From assembly GCF_003205295.1 (NCBI RefSeq), contig NZ_QJRP01000001.1, forward strand, positions 310,001-374,000: a DNA stretch of 64,000 nt, in the 5' to 3' direction. A program made the position numbers and the translations under genes. This document shows positions 1 through 8,438 of this stretch, in pieces. The stretch comes from Pseudomonas mosselii (GTDB taxonomy: Bacteria > Pseudomonadota > Gammaproteobacteria > Pseudomonadales > Pseudomonadaceae). Below the pieces are notes generated by a model. That model did no database searches and was not told where the DNA came from. It saw nothing but the letters and a program-made list of their open reading frames with translations. Position 1 is the stretch's first letter. Every line of letters starts with the position of its first letter.

Positions 1-519
1 ATGCAGGGGCTTGTCCAGTTGCCGGTTGAACGCCTGCAACTGCGTGTAGAGCGCATCGCGCCTGGTCGCATCGCGAAAGTGCAGGTCGTCCAGCTCAAGC
101 GGCAGGTACCAGCCGGCCACCGGCAACGCCCAGTCAGCCTTGAGCTGCTGGTATTGGGTAAGCGAACGGCCCAGCTGCGCCTTGAAGTAGCTGTTCAGGC
201 CTTCACCGTCGAGCTGTTCGAGCCGTTGGTAGTAGGCCGGGTCCATGTACAGCCCCAGCACTAGTTCCAGCCCCTGGGCCTGCGCTTCGCGCAGGCTGCC
301 GGCGAGCCAGCCGTTGGCGCCGCCGAAGTCGCTGTCGCCGTAGGCGCTCCATTGCACGATCAGGGTCTTGCCACCCTGGGCCACGGTGGCGCGCCACAGT
401 TGTTGCCACTGGGCCGGCGTGACGCTGGCATCACGGTTGAGCGGCTGATAGAACAGGCGTTGGTCGGCCTGGGCGGGCAGCCACAGAGCGAGCAGGCAGA
501 GAGCCAGGAAGGTACGCAT
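1..519 (-). CDS. YbcH-like DUF4434 periplasmic protein (C-terminus cut by window edge)
   Basis: The first 173 codons are present: signal peptide MRTFLALCLLALWLPAQA followed by a mature part beginning DQRLFYQPLNRD. The mature part has TIM-barrel-like stretches such as TLIVQWSAYGDSDF and LVLGLYMDPAYY. I recognise the DUF4434/PRK09936 type, whose E. coli member YbcH lies beside nfrA. The ATG shares one base with the nfrA stop (TGATG), so translation is coupled and this is the last visible gene of the wecB-nfrB-nfrA operon. A glycoside-hydrolase-like role on the exported polysaccharide is possible but only inferred. The remaining C-terminus lies outside the window. Confidence 0.75.
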   Translation of the reverse strand, partial: MRTFLALCLLALWLPAQADQRLFYQPLNRDASVTPAQWQQLWRATVAQGGKTLIVQWSAYGDSDFGGANGWLAGSLREAQAQGLELVLGLYMDPAYYQRLEQLDGEGLNSYFKAQLGRSLTQYQQLKADWALPVAGWYLPLELDDLHFRDATRRDALYTQLQAFNRQLDKPLH

Positions 520-3500
520 CAGAAGTTCATCTCCACACCCAGCAGCACGCCGTTGGCGCGCTCGTAGAGGTTGCCGCCCAGCGCCTGCTGGTACTCCGCG
601 CGCACTTTCAGCGAACCACGGTAGGCGTTGTAGCGGTCGTCGTCGAACCACCACTGCCAGCGCACGCCGACCCCAGCGCGGGCGTCCTGGCGCCAGTCGT
701 TGCTTGGGTCTTGGCTTGAGAACTCGAGAAAGCCGTAAGGCATGAGGGTCTGCGGCGACTGGCTCGGCAGTTTCCAGGCATGGCCCTGCTGGAAGCGCGA
801 CAGCCAGGCATGGTCGCCGGCCCGGGTCCACCAGGCGGCGTCGAGGTAGAGGAAGCGTTCGTCCCAGTCGTCCTCGTCGATGCGCCAGTCGTTGCGATAC
901 CGGCCCTGGTCGAGGAAAGACGCGGTGGCGCGCAGCAGCAGGTCGTTGCTCGACTCGGCGTTGTGGCGCAGGTCGCCCCAGTTGCCGCCGACCTTGGCCG
1001 GACTGAGCAGCTCGCCCAGGCTCAGGCCGCTGTAGTGTGTGCTGTCGATCTGACGCTGGTGGTACAACTCGGCGTACAGGTTGAGGTTGGCCTGGCCGAG
1101 TGGCTTGTAGCGCAGGCCCACGCCGGTGCCCATGCTCTGGGCGTAGTCGGTGCGGCTCTGGCCACCGAACAGCACGCGGCCATACACCGACAGGGTGCTG
1201 CCGTTGCGGCTAGGCTCCTCGCCCAGTGCATGGTCCCACATCGCCAGTTGCACGTTCTGCGATTGCGCCCGGCGGGAGCTGCCGGCGCGTGCGCCGTTGT
1301 CGAGGAACTTGTCGTTGGTCGAGGTACCGGCCGGCGACCAGGTGCTGGCCAAGGTGATGCTGTCGCGGCGCGACAAGGTCTCATGGGCGCGGCGCTGGCG
1401 GTACTTGCGTGCCTCGAGGCTGCCGTACTCGTCGTCGCCGTCGACCAGGTTGTGCTCCACGTCCAGTACCCGGCGCAATTCGCGGCGGGCCGAGGCGCTG
1501 TCCTCGGCCTCGTCGTAGCGCAGGGCCAGGGTCTCGCCCAGGCGGTAGTCCTCGGGGAAGTCGCGGGTGGCGCGTTCCAGATAGGGTATGGACTGGCGGC
1601 GTTGCTGCTTGTCCGCCGAGCCGGCCAGGCGCATGCCGTAGTCGGCGCGGTAGCGCGGCTGATCCGGCGCCAGGCGCACGGCCTCGGCCAGCCAGGCGGT
1701 GCTCTGGGCGCTGTCGCCGGCCTGCTGGGCGGTGCCGGCGGCGGCGTAGTAGTGATCGGCGCGCGGGGTGTGGCGCAGGGCTTCGCGCTGGAAGGCCAGG
1801 GCCTGCTGGGCGTCGCCCTGGCGTTGGGCGATGGCGGCGCCCAGGGCCCAGTCGTCGGCGTTGCGGTGCGCGGCCGCGTCCCAGTGGCGGCGGGCGGCGT
1901 CGGCATCGCCGGCGTTCAAGGCACCACGCGCCGCGGTCAGGCGAGCATTGTCGGTCCAGGCGTCGGTCGGCAGGCTGTTCCAGATCGGCAGCGCCGCCTC
2001 GGAGTCGCCCGAGGCCTCCAGCGCGTAGGCCAGGGGCAGGCGGCTGGCGGTGTCGCCCAGGCGTTCGGCGGCCTGGTAATAGACCACGGCTTCGCCGGGC
2101 TGGTCGGGCATGGCGCAGCGGCCCAGGGCGCGATACTGGCCAGCTTCGCTCGGGTTGGCCGGGATGGCCTTGCGCACGGCGTCGCACTGGCCGGCCTCGG
2201 CCAGGCGGGCGAGCAACTGGCCGCGGGTGGCGGCATCGACCCGCGGCACCAGGGCGAGCATGCGCGGGGTGTCCAGCGGACCGTCGTTGCGCGCATAGAG
2301 GTTGCCCAGGCGTTGTAGCAGCGAGGGCGTCAATCGGCCCTGGCGGCGGTCGTAGGCGTTCTCCAGCAACTGCCGGGCATGCTCGGTCTGACCACGTTCG
2401 AGCAGCATGAACGTGGCTTGCTCCAGCGCCGCGAGGTCGCCGGTCTGGCGGTAGCGTTGTTCCCACTGCGCCGCCGTGCGCGGTTGTGGCGGTTGAGCGG
2501 GCTCGCCATACAGGCGCTGCTTGAGGATGGCGTAGCTGCGCGGATTGTCGCGGGCCTCGCACTGGCCGAGCTGCTCGCGGGCCAGCTTCAGGTCCTTGTG
2601 CGACAGCCAGTCGACGGTCTCCAGGCACGGACGCTGCAGTTCGTTGCTCAGCTGGCGCACCAGCGCCGCGTCGTCGCCCTCGCGGGCCAGCTCCCAGAGT
2701 TGCCGACGCTGTTCGGGATGTTGCAGTTGTTCGGCGGGCAGGCTCTGCAGCCAACGCTCGGCCTGCTGGTTGTGGCCCATGGCGATGGCGCGGTTGGCCA
2801 TGGCCAGGCGGGCGTGGGTCGCCGCCTCCTGGGAGGGCGCGCTGGCCAGCAGCTTGTTCAGGCCTTTTTCATCGACCTGCTGGATGTAGGCGTTGGCCAG
2901 CCGCTGCCAGTCCTGCGGCGGCAGTTCGCCCTTGTCGGCCAGGGGTTGCAGTTGGTCGATGGTCTCGCCCCAGTTGCGCAGTTGCTCGGCGAAGTTGGCC
3001 CGGGTCATGCGCAGCACCATGCCGTCGTCGCGCACCGGCAACTGGTTGAGCCATTCCAGGGCCTTGGCCGCGCCACCGAACTTGGCCAGGCTGACGCTAT
3101 AGGCCTGCCACAGGCGCACCCGCTGCTGGCCCTGGCTGTCGGCCAGCCACGCCTCAACCTGGCTCGCCGCGGGTGGGTCCTGCTCGATCCAGGTCAGGCG
3201 CAGTTCGAGCAGGGCGTCGGCGTGCTCGGGGTTGTCGTCGAGGTCCTCGGCGATCGCCTCGGCCTCCTTGTAGCGACGCTGATGGGCCAGAGCCGCGGCC
3301 AGCAGGGCGCGGGCCTCGTTGTTGTTGGGCACGCGCCCCAGCACGTGGCGGGTCAGGCGCTCGACCTCCGCCCAGTTGTCCTTCTGCGCTTCCCGGTAAC
3401 CACGCTCCATGAACGGGTAGCTGGTGAAACGCTGGAAGTCGGTCATCGGCTTGGTCGGCGCGGCCAGGGTGGAAGAGCACAGCAGCAGGCTGGCGAGGGT

Positions 3501-3521
3501 CAGGGAAAGACGGGGCGTCAT
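519..3521 (-). CDS. nfrA: NfrA-like outer-membrane protein (phage N4 receptor family, TPR plus barrel)
   Basis: A 1000-residue protein with a cleavable signal peptide (residues 1-20, ending TLAA). It continues with a long alpha-helical TPR region (about 25-690, repeats such as NNNEARALLAAALAHQRRYK) and a beta-rich C-terminal domain rich in aromatic residues that ends in Phe (GVEMNF), typical of an outer-membrane barrel. Length and architecture match NfrA, the outer-membrane exporter of the E. coli NGR exopolysaccharide and receptor for phage N4. The start ATG overlaps the nfrB stop by 4 bases (ATGA). It should form the export channel for the polymer made by NfrB. Family assignment is firm; the polymer is inferred. 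Confidence 0.88.
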   Translation of the reverse strand: MTPRLSLTLASLLLCSSTLAAPTKPMTDFQRFTSYPFMERGYREAQKDNWAEVERLTRHVLGRVPNNNEARALLAAALAHQRRYKEAEAIAEDLDDNPEHADALLELRLTWIEQDPPAASQVEAWLADSQGQQRVRLWQAYSVSLAKFGGAAKALEWLNQLPVRDDGMVLRMTRANFAEQLRNWGETIDQLQPLADKGELPPQDWQRLANAYIQQVDEKGLNKLLASAPSQEAATHARLAMANRAIAMGHNQQAERWLQSLPAEQLQHPEQRRQLWELAREGDDAALVRQLSNELQRPCLETVDWLSHKDLKLAREQLGQCEARDNPRSYAILKQRLYGEPAQPPQPRTAAQWEQRYRQTGDLAALEQATFMLLERGQTEHARQLLENAYDRRQGRLTPSLLQRLGNLYARNDGPLDTPRMLALVPRVDAATRGQLLARLAEAGQCDAVRKAIPANPSEAGQYRALGRCAMPDQPGEAVVYYQAAERLGDTASRLPLAYALEASGDSEAALPIWNSLPTDAWTDNARLTAARGALNAGDADAARRHWDAAAHRNADDWALGAAIAQRQGDAQQALAFQREALRHTPRADHYYAAAGTAQQAGDSAQSTAWLAEAVRLAPDQPRYRADYGMRLAGSADKQQRRQSIPYLERATRDFPEDYRLGETLALRYDEAEDSASARRELRRVLDVEHNLVDGDDEYGSLEARKYRQRRAHETLSRRDSITLASTWSPAGTSTNDKFLDNGARAGSSRRAQSQNVQLAMWDHALGEEPSRNGSTLSVYGRVLFGGQSRTDYAQSMGTGVGLRYKPLGQANLNLYAELYHQRQIDSTHYSGLSLGELLSPAKVGGNWGDLRHNAESSNDLLLRATASFLDQGRYRNDWRIDEDDWDERFLYLDAAWWTRAGDHAWLSRFQQGHAWKLPSQSPQTLMPYGFLEFSSQDPSNDWRQDARAGVGVRWQWWFDDDRYNAYRGSLKVRAEYQQALGGNLYERANGVLLGVEMNF

Positions 3522-5692
3522 GCCACCTCCCGGGTCAGTTCATAGGCGGCCTGTTGTTCGCTTGCCTGCTCGGCGAGGGCTTGCTGCAGCACCTGCTCGG
3601 TGATGATGCCGCGGGCGATCAGGTGCTCGCCAAGGCTCTGCTGCTCGGGGTTGAAGTCGATCAGCGCCTGGTTGAACAGGGTCGCCGGCACCATGCCGCG
3701 CACCTGCAGCAGGGTGCCGAGCATCACCTGGTGGACGCCGACCTGCTCCAGCAAGGTGGCGTCGTCCTGATGGCGCTCGAGTACCGCGAGCATTTCCCGG
3801 GTATCGGGCTTCTGCCAGGGACTCGGGTAGTGGTAGCGCAGGCCGAGGGTCACCCGCCCCTGCGGGGCCAGGCGGGCGCGCACCGGGCGCTTGAGTTGGC
3901 GGCTGATCACGCCGAGCGACACCTGGCTGACCGGGCTCTCGCTTGCCAGTACCAGGGTGTCGCCGTCTTCGTCCACCGGCAGCACGCCGTAGTGGGTGGC
4001 GAGCTTGCGCGGCAGCTTGGCGATCAGCGCAGGCTCAATCTTGAACGGGTTCAGCGGCGCCCAAGGCAGGTCCAGTTGCTCGGCCAGGGTCTGGACCAGT
4101 TGCTCGCTGCTCAGCCAGCCGCGTAGCAGCAGCTCGCGGCCCAGACGTCGGCGGACCGGGCTGGTGATGGCCTGTTGCAACTGGGTCTCGCTGATCAGGC
4201 CCTTTTCCACCAGGCGCTGGCCCAGCGGTGTGCGGGCCGGCGCGGCGAGGGCGGGGAACTCGTGGGTGGTCTTGTCCCAGGCCACCCGCCGCGAGTCGCC
4301 CATTTCCATCACCTGGCGCAGGGCGCGCAGGTTGGCGAAGAAGTTGACGAAGTTGCTCCACATCATCCGTGGCGCCGACAGCAGGCCTTCAAAGATGCCG
4401 TAGTAGCGGGTGACGAACCAGAAGCGCTGGAACAGGCGGTTGAACAGCAGCAGGCCGTTGAGCCACAGCAGCGCGCTCAGCAGCTTGCTGTCGCTGAGAA
4501 TCGACATGAAGCGCCACGACTCGGGCGCGATCACCGTCACCAGCCACATCGCAAGCAGCACCAGCAGCAACAGGTTGACCAGAAAACTCAGCAGGTAGGC
4601 GAACAGCCCGCGGCGGTCGCGCCAGAGGAAGTAGTTGAGCGCGCCCTTGCGGCTCCAGCCGAGGTTGCTGGTGCCCTGGAACACGATGCCGACGATCCAC
4701 CGCGACTTCTGCCGGATGGCGTGCTGCCAATCACGGGGGAAGTGCTCGCGCACGCAGATCACCTGGGCGAACTCGCGGCTCATGCCGGGGCGCCAGTCCT
4801 GCTTGAGGGCCAGCGCCGGGTCGGTGATGGAGTAGCGGGCGAAGATGCACTTCATGCCCTTCTGCTTGAGGCGAAAACCAATGTCGTAGTCCTCGGTCAG
4901 GCTCTGCACATCGAAGGCGATGCCGTCGCCGTCCTCGAGCAGGGCGCTGATCGCCCGGCGGCTGAAGCAGGTGCCGACCCCGGCGCTGGGCACCTGGCCG
5001 GTGAGCGCCTCGCGCACGATGACGTCCTTGCCGTGGTTTTCGGCGAACTCGTCGACATAGTGGCCGGCGGTGAAACCTTTCCACTCCGGTGCGTAGGGGT
5101 ACACCGGAATCTGGATCATGTCCTTGTTCGGCAGCAGGTAGTTGAACAGGCGCAGTTCCATGGGCGAGATGACGTCCTCGGCGTCATGCAGGATGAAACC
5201 GGCGAACTCGATGCGTGCATCCTGCTGGAAACGCAGGATGGCGTCGATGATGTTGTTCAGGCAGTCGGCCTTGCTGGTCGGGCCGGGACGGGCGCAGACC
5301 ACCTTGTGCACGTTGGGGTAGTGCAGGCACACGGCGTCGACGTCGGCTTGGGTCTGCGGGTCGTTGGGGTAGGTGCCGACGAAGATCTGGTAGTTCTCGT
5401 AGTCGATGGTCGAGGCGGCCAGGCGCGCCATCTCGCCGACCACGCCGACCTCGTTCCAGGCCGGCACCATGATCGCCAGGGGCTTTTCCGGCACTTCGAA
5501 CAGGCGCTTCTCGTCGGCCTTCTCGAACTTGTCGTAGATACGGAAGCGCCGGATCAGCTTGCGGCCCCAGTAGCACAGGTCGATGAACAGGTCGTCCAGG
5601 CCAAGCACGAACATCAGTGTCGCCAGGATGATGGCAAGGATCTTCAGGCCGAACAGGACATAGGTGAGGAAATCGATGAAGGCCAGGCTCAT
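3518..5692 (-). CDS. nfrB: NfrB-like inner-membrane glycosyltransferase with MshEN (c-di-GMP) domain
   Basis: 724 residues. N-terminal membrane segment (about 8-35), then a GT2 domain with HDAEDV (DxD-like), TEDYD and a QxxRW motif (RQKSRW), the signature of processive glycosyltransferases. A cluster of membrane helices follows at about 370-450, then a C-terminal MshEN domain with two tandem motifs (LGQRLVEKGLISETQLQQA and RRLGRELLLRGWLSSEQL). MshEN domains bind c-di-GMP. A third related motif lies near the end (SLGEHLIARGIITEQVLQ). The ATG at 5692 overlaps the wecB stop (ATGA); the open frame runs upstream, but MSLAFIDF is the hydrophobic, coupled start. In E. coli NfrB makes a ManNAc polymer when c-di-GMP is high. 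The same activity here is inferred and is supported by the adjacent wecB. Confidence 0.87.
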   Translation of the reverse strand: MSLAFIDFLTYVLFGLKILAIILATLMFVLGLDDLFIDLCYWGRKLIRRFRIYDKFEKADEKRLFEVPEKPLAIMVPAWNEVGVVGEMARLAASTIDYENYQIFVGTYPNDPQTQADVDAVCLHYPNVHKVVCARPGPTSKADCLNNIIDAILRFQQDARIEFAGFILHDAEDVISPMELRLFNYLLPNKDMIQIPVYPYAPEWKGFTAGHYVDEFAENHGKDVIVREALTGQVPSAGVGTCFSRRAISALLEDGDGIAFDVQSLTEDYDIGFRLKQKGMKCIFARYSITDPALALKQDWRPGMSREFAQVICVREHFPRDWQHAIRQKSRWIVGIVFQGTSNLGWSRKGALNYFLWRDRRGLFAYLLSFLVNLLLLVLLAMWLVTVIAPESWRFMSILSDSKLLSALLWLNGLLLFNRLFQRFWFVTRYYGIFEGLLSAPRMMWSNFVNFFANLRALRQVMEMGDSRRVAWDKTTHEFPALAAPARTPLGQRLVEKGLISETQLQQAITSPVRRRLGRELLLRGWLSSEQLVQTLAEQLDLPWAPLNPFKIEPALIAKLPRKLATHYGVLPVDEDGDTLVLASESPVSQVSLGVISRQLKRPVRARLAPQGRVTLGLRYHYPSPWQKPDTREMLAVLERHQDDATLLEQVGVHQVMLGTLLQVRGMVPATLFNQALIDFNPEQQSLGEHLIARGIITEQVLQQALAEQASEQQAAYELTREVA

Positions 5693-6843
5693 GCGTTGTC
5701 CCGTGCGGCGGATTGCTCGGCGAACCAGCGGCTCAGGCGTTCGGCGATGCGCTCGCTGGCGTGGCCGTCGCCAAAGGGGGTGAACACCTGCGCCATGCGC
5801 GCGTACGCGTCCGGGTCGTCGAGCAACTGGCTGGTCTCGTGGACGATGCGCTCGGTCAGGGTGCCGACCAGCTTGACCGTGCCGCCCTTGAGCACGGCGG
5901 GGCGCTCGGTGACCTTGCGCAGCACCAGCACCGGCTTGCCCAGCGCGGGCGCCTCTTCCTGCACGCCGCCGGAGTCGGTGAGGATGATATGGGCGCGATT
6001 CATCAGCCAGACGAAATGCGGGTAGTCCTGGGGCGCGACCAGGTGAATGTTGTCGCGGCCGGACAGCACGCTGTACACCGCGTGCTGCACCTGCGGGTTG
6101 AGGTGCACGGGGTAGAGGAACTGCACGTCCGGGTAGCGCAGGGCGAGCTCCGCCAGGGCCAGGCAGATGCGTTCGAAACCGCTGCCGAAGTTCTCCCGGC
6201 GGTGGCCGGTGATCAGCACCATGCGCTGGTCGTCGCGCAGCACCTTGAGCGGGGATTCGGGGGCGGGTCGCCAGTTGTCCCGGTGCAGCTTGTCGCGCAT
6301 CCACAGCAGGGCGTCAATCACCGTGTTGCCGGTGACCTCGATATGCTCGGGCGGCACGCCTTCGCGAATCAGGTTGGCGTCGCAGTCGCGGGTGGGGGTG
6401 AAATGCAGGTCGGCGAGCACGCAGGTCAGGCGCCGGTTGGCTTCCTCGGGCCAGGGCTGCTGCAGGTTGCCGGTGCGAAGGCCAGCCTCGACATGGCCGA
6501 TGGGGATATGCCGGTGGAAGGCCGCCAGCGAGGCGATGAAACTGGTGGTGGTGTCGCCGTGGACCAGGACGATGTCCGGCTTGACCTGCTCGTAGGCGCG
6601 GTCGAGCTTGTCCAGCAGGTCGCGGGACAGGCCGTTGAGGGTCTGGTTCTGGGTCATCACCTGAAGGTCCTGGTCGACCGCAAGGCCGAAGGCGGTGAGG
6701 ACCTGCTCGAGCATTTCGCGGTGCTGGCCGGTGGAGCAGATATGCAAGTCGACCTCGGGCCAGTCGCGCAGGACGCGAGCCAGCGGGGCCATCTTGATCG
6801 CTTCGGGGCGGGTACCGAATACCATCATCACGGTGTAGGCCAT
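5689..6843 (-). CDS. wecB: UDP-N-acetylglucosamine 2-epimerase (non-hydrolysing)
   Basis: 384 residues, the usual WecB length, starting MAYTVMMVFGTRPEAIKMAP. Signature motifs are the N-terminal GTRPEAIKMAPL, VHGDTTTS, GHVEAGLRTGN, GHRRENFG and the C-terminal DSGGVQEEAP. It interconverts UDP-GlcNAc and UDP-ManNAc in the cytosol. The start at 6843 has a GAGGAA ribosome site about 8 bases upstream; an in-frame extension further upstream lacks one. It is the first gene of the nfrB-nfrA operon, overlapping nfrB by 4 bases. This suggests it supplies UDP-ManNAc directly to NfrB rather than to O-antigen synthesis. Confidence 0.93.
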   Translation of the reverse strand: MAYTVMMVFGTRPEAIKMAPLARVLRDWPEVDLHICSTGQHREMLEQVLTAFGLAVDQDLQVMTQNQTLNGLSRDLLDKLDRAYEQVKPDIVLVHGDTTTSFIASLAAFHRHIPIGHVEAGLRTGNLQQPWPEEANRRLTCVLADLHFTPTRDCDANLIREGVPPEHIEVTGNTVIDALLWMRDKLHRDNWRPAPESPLKVLRDDQRMVLITGHRRENFGSGFERICLALAELALRYPDVQFLYPVHLNPQVQHAVYSVLSGRDNIHLVAPQDYPHFVWLMNRAHIILTDSGGVQEEAPALGKPVLVLRKVTERPAVLKGGTVKLVGTLTERIVHETSQLLDDPDAYARMAQVFTPFGDGHASERIAERLSRWFAEQSAARDNA

Positions 6844-7158
6844 CGTGTAGTTCCTCGTTCGATTCCCTGGACGAAGTTGTACGACGTGTCGCTGCTTGCC
6901 AGTCATAAATACAAGCAGTCGATCGCGGGGTTGTCCAATGCTTGGCCTGCGCCAGACGGTGTGGTACAGGCCCTGGCGGAAGTGCCACGGAGGCAGGGGT
7001 CGTGTCGGCACTGGGGGAGCCGGACGCCAGGGAGGGGTGGTGCGGAAACGTTTATGCTAGCTTTTATTGATTGAACGTTCAGTCAATAAAGTATTTCCGG
7101 CTTTTTCTTGCAGCCTTCTTCTTGTAGCTTTGTAGGTCTTTTCTTCTGGGAGCTGAAC
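6844..7158. promoter_or_regulatory. Divergent intergenic region wecB / PACE gene
   Basis: 315 bases between divergent genes. It must contain the promoters of the wecB-nfr operon (leftward) and the PACE gene (rightward). The only strong signal I see is the 26-base palindrome near the right end, listed separately. No convincing small gene is present. Confidence 0.6.
7064..7089. promoter_or_regulatory. 26-base near-perfect palindrome (TetR/BetI-like operator)
   Basis: The centre is TGAACGTTCA (axis between 7076 and 7077). The flanks ATTGAT and GTCAAT extend the dyad to 26 bases with one mismatched pair. The layout TTGATTGAACGTTCA resembles sites known for BetI-type TetR regulators. It lies 70 bases before the PACE start codon, a suitable place for repression of that gene. 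The cognate regulator is not in the adjacent genes. Confidence 0.6.
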
Positions 7159-7596
7159 ATGCAAGGCAAGGCGCGCAAGGTCGTCCAGGCCATCCTTTAC
7201 GAGGCCATCGCCGTGGCCTGCGTGGCACCGGCACTGGAGCTGGCGTTCGGTGCCGGCATGGCCCAGTCGACCGTGCTGTCGATCCTCATGTCGGGCATCG
7301 CCATGAGCTGGAACATGGCCTACAACTGGGCGTTCGAGCGCTGGGAGGCGCGCCAGCGCCAGCGCAGCCGCACTTTCCTGCGGCGCCTGCTGCATGCCCT
7401 GGGCTTCGAGGGCGGGCTGGTGCTGATCCTGCTGCCCCTGGTGGCCTACTGGCTGGACATCGGGCTGTGGGCGGCACTGGTAACCAACCTGGCGTTGTTC
7501 GTGTTCTTCTTCGTCTACGCGTTCGTGTTCCAGTGGGGATTCGACAAGGTCTTCGATGTGCCGGTGTCGGCGCAGGAAGTGGCCAAAGGGTGCTGA
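7159..7596 (+). CDS. PACE-family multidrug efflux protein (AceI-like)
   Basis: 145 residues with four hydrophobic segments: about 10-30, 38-55, 80-100 and 108-130. It has the internal duplication of bacterial transmembrane-pair proteins. The essential acidic residue of the first helix is kept: Glu15 in QAILYEAIAVA matches Glu15 of AceI. The conserved GFEGGL motif opens the second pair. PACE proteins export synthetic biocides such as chlorhexidine; natural substrates include short diamines. The gene stands alone, preceded by a palindromic operator and without the LysR regulator often found beside aceI. Confidence 0.88.
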   Translation: MQGKARKVVQAILYEAIAVACVAPALELAFGAGMAQSTVLSILMSGIAMSWNMAYNWAFERWEARQRQRSRTFLRRLLHALGFEGGLVLILLPLVAYWLDIGLWAALVTNLALFVFFFVYAFVFQWGFDKVFDVPVSAQEVAKGC

Positions 7597-7685
7597 TTCG
7601 GGGCTTGTTCCCACAAGCCACCGGGATTCCCCTTTGTTCCCCGCATCGCCAATAATCCCCATTCACCCTTGCCAGACCTGCATCG

Positions 7686-8438
7686 ATGCCGCGCCCGATC
7701 ATCCTGCCGCTTGCCGAGAACTACCGCCATGGCGAGTACATCGCACCGCACTGTCATGACCGCGCCCAGCTGATCCACGCGATCAGCGGTGTGGTCACGG
7801 TCAGCGCCCGCGAAGGCAGCTGGGTGGTCCCCCCCGGGCGCGGGGTGTGGGTGCCGGCGGCGGTCGAGCACGAGCTGCGCATGGCCGGTGTGGTGCGCAT
7901 GCGCACCTTGTTCGTCGAACCCGGCGCGCGCCCGGACCTGCCGCGCCAGTGCCAGGTGATCGAGATCTCGCCACTGTTGCGCGAGCTGATCATCCGCGCC
8001 ATGGACATCGCCCCCGACCATCCGGCCCAAGGCCGAGAGGCGCGGATCATGCAACTGATCCTCGACGAACTGCGCGTACTGCCGGTGTTCGCCCTGCATG
8101 TGCCCAGTCCGCATTCGGCGCACCTGCAAAGCCTGTGCGAGGCCCTGCGCCAGGCACTGTCCGAGGACTGGAGCCTGGCCCGCGCCGCGGCCCACAGCGG
8201 CCTCAACCCGCGCACCCTGACCCGTGCCTTCCAGCGCGAGACCGGCCTGAGCCTGGTGCAATGGCTGCGGCGCATGCGCCTGCTGGCCAGCCTCGATGCC
8301 CTGGCGGCCGGGCAGTCGGTGCTGGAGGTGGCACTGGACCTGGGCTATGACAGCCCCAGTGCCTTCAGCGCCATGTTCCGTCGCACCCTCGGGGTATCGC
8401 CATCGGTCTACTTCGGCAGGGCCGTGGAGCGCTGGTAG
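7686..8438 (+). CDS. AraC-family transcriptional regulator with cupin sensor
   Basis: 250 residues. The N-terminal half is a small cupin ([20 protein letters not shown], then [17 protein letters not shown]). The C-terminal third is a double helix-turn-helix of AraC type ([23 protein letters not shown], then [21 protein letters not shown]). The layout resembles the NimR/YeaM subgroup, which often controls an efflux gene. Its 3' end overlaps the convergent outer-membrane factor gene by 31 bases. The target is unknown; the PACE gene 90 bases upstream on the same strand is one candidate. Confidence 0.85.
   Translation: MPRPIILPLAENYRHGEYIAPHCHDRAQLIHAISGVVTVSAREGSWVVPPGRGVWVPAAVEHELRMAGVVRMRTLFVEPGARPDLPRQCQVIEISPLLRELIIRAMDIAPDHPAQGREARIMQLILDELRVLPVFALHVPSPHSAHLQSLCEALRQALSEDWSLARAAAHSGLNPRTLTRAFQRETGLSLVQWLRRMRLLASLDALAAGQSVLEVALDLGYDSPSAFSAMFRRTLGVSPSVYFGRAVERW

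Noticed and set aside
780-2318. Long open frame on the plus strand opposite nfrA
   Set aside because: High-GC shadow: composition is low-complexity Gly/Ala/Val, there is no ribosome site, and nfrA on the other strand has clear domain structure.
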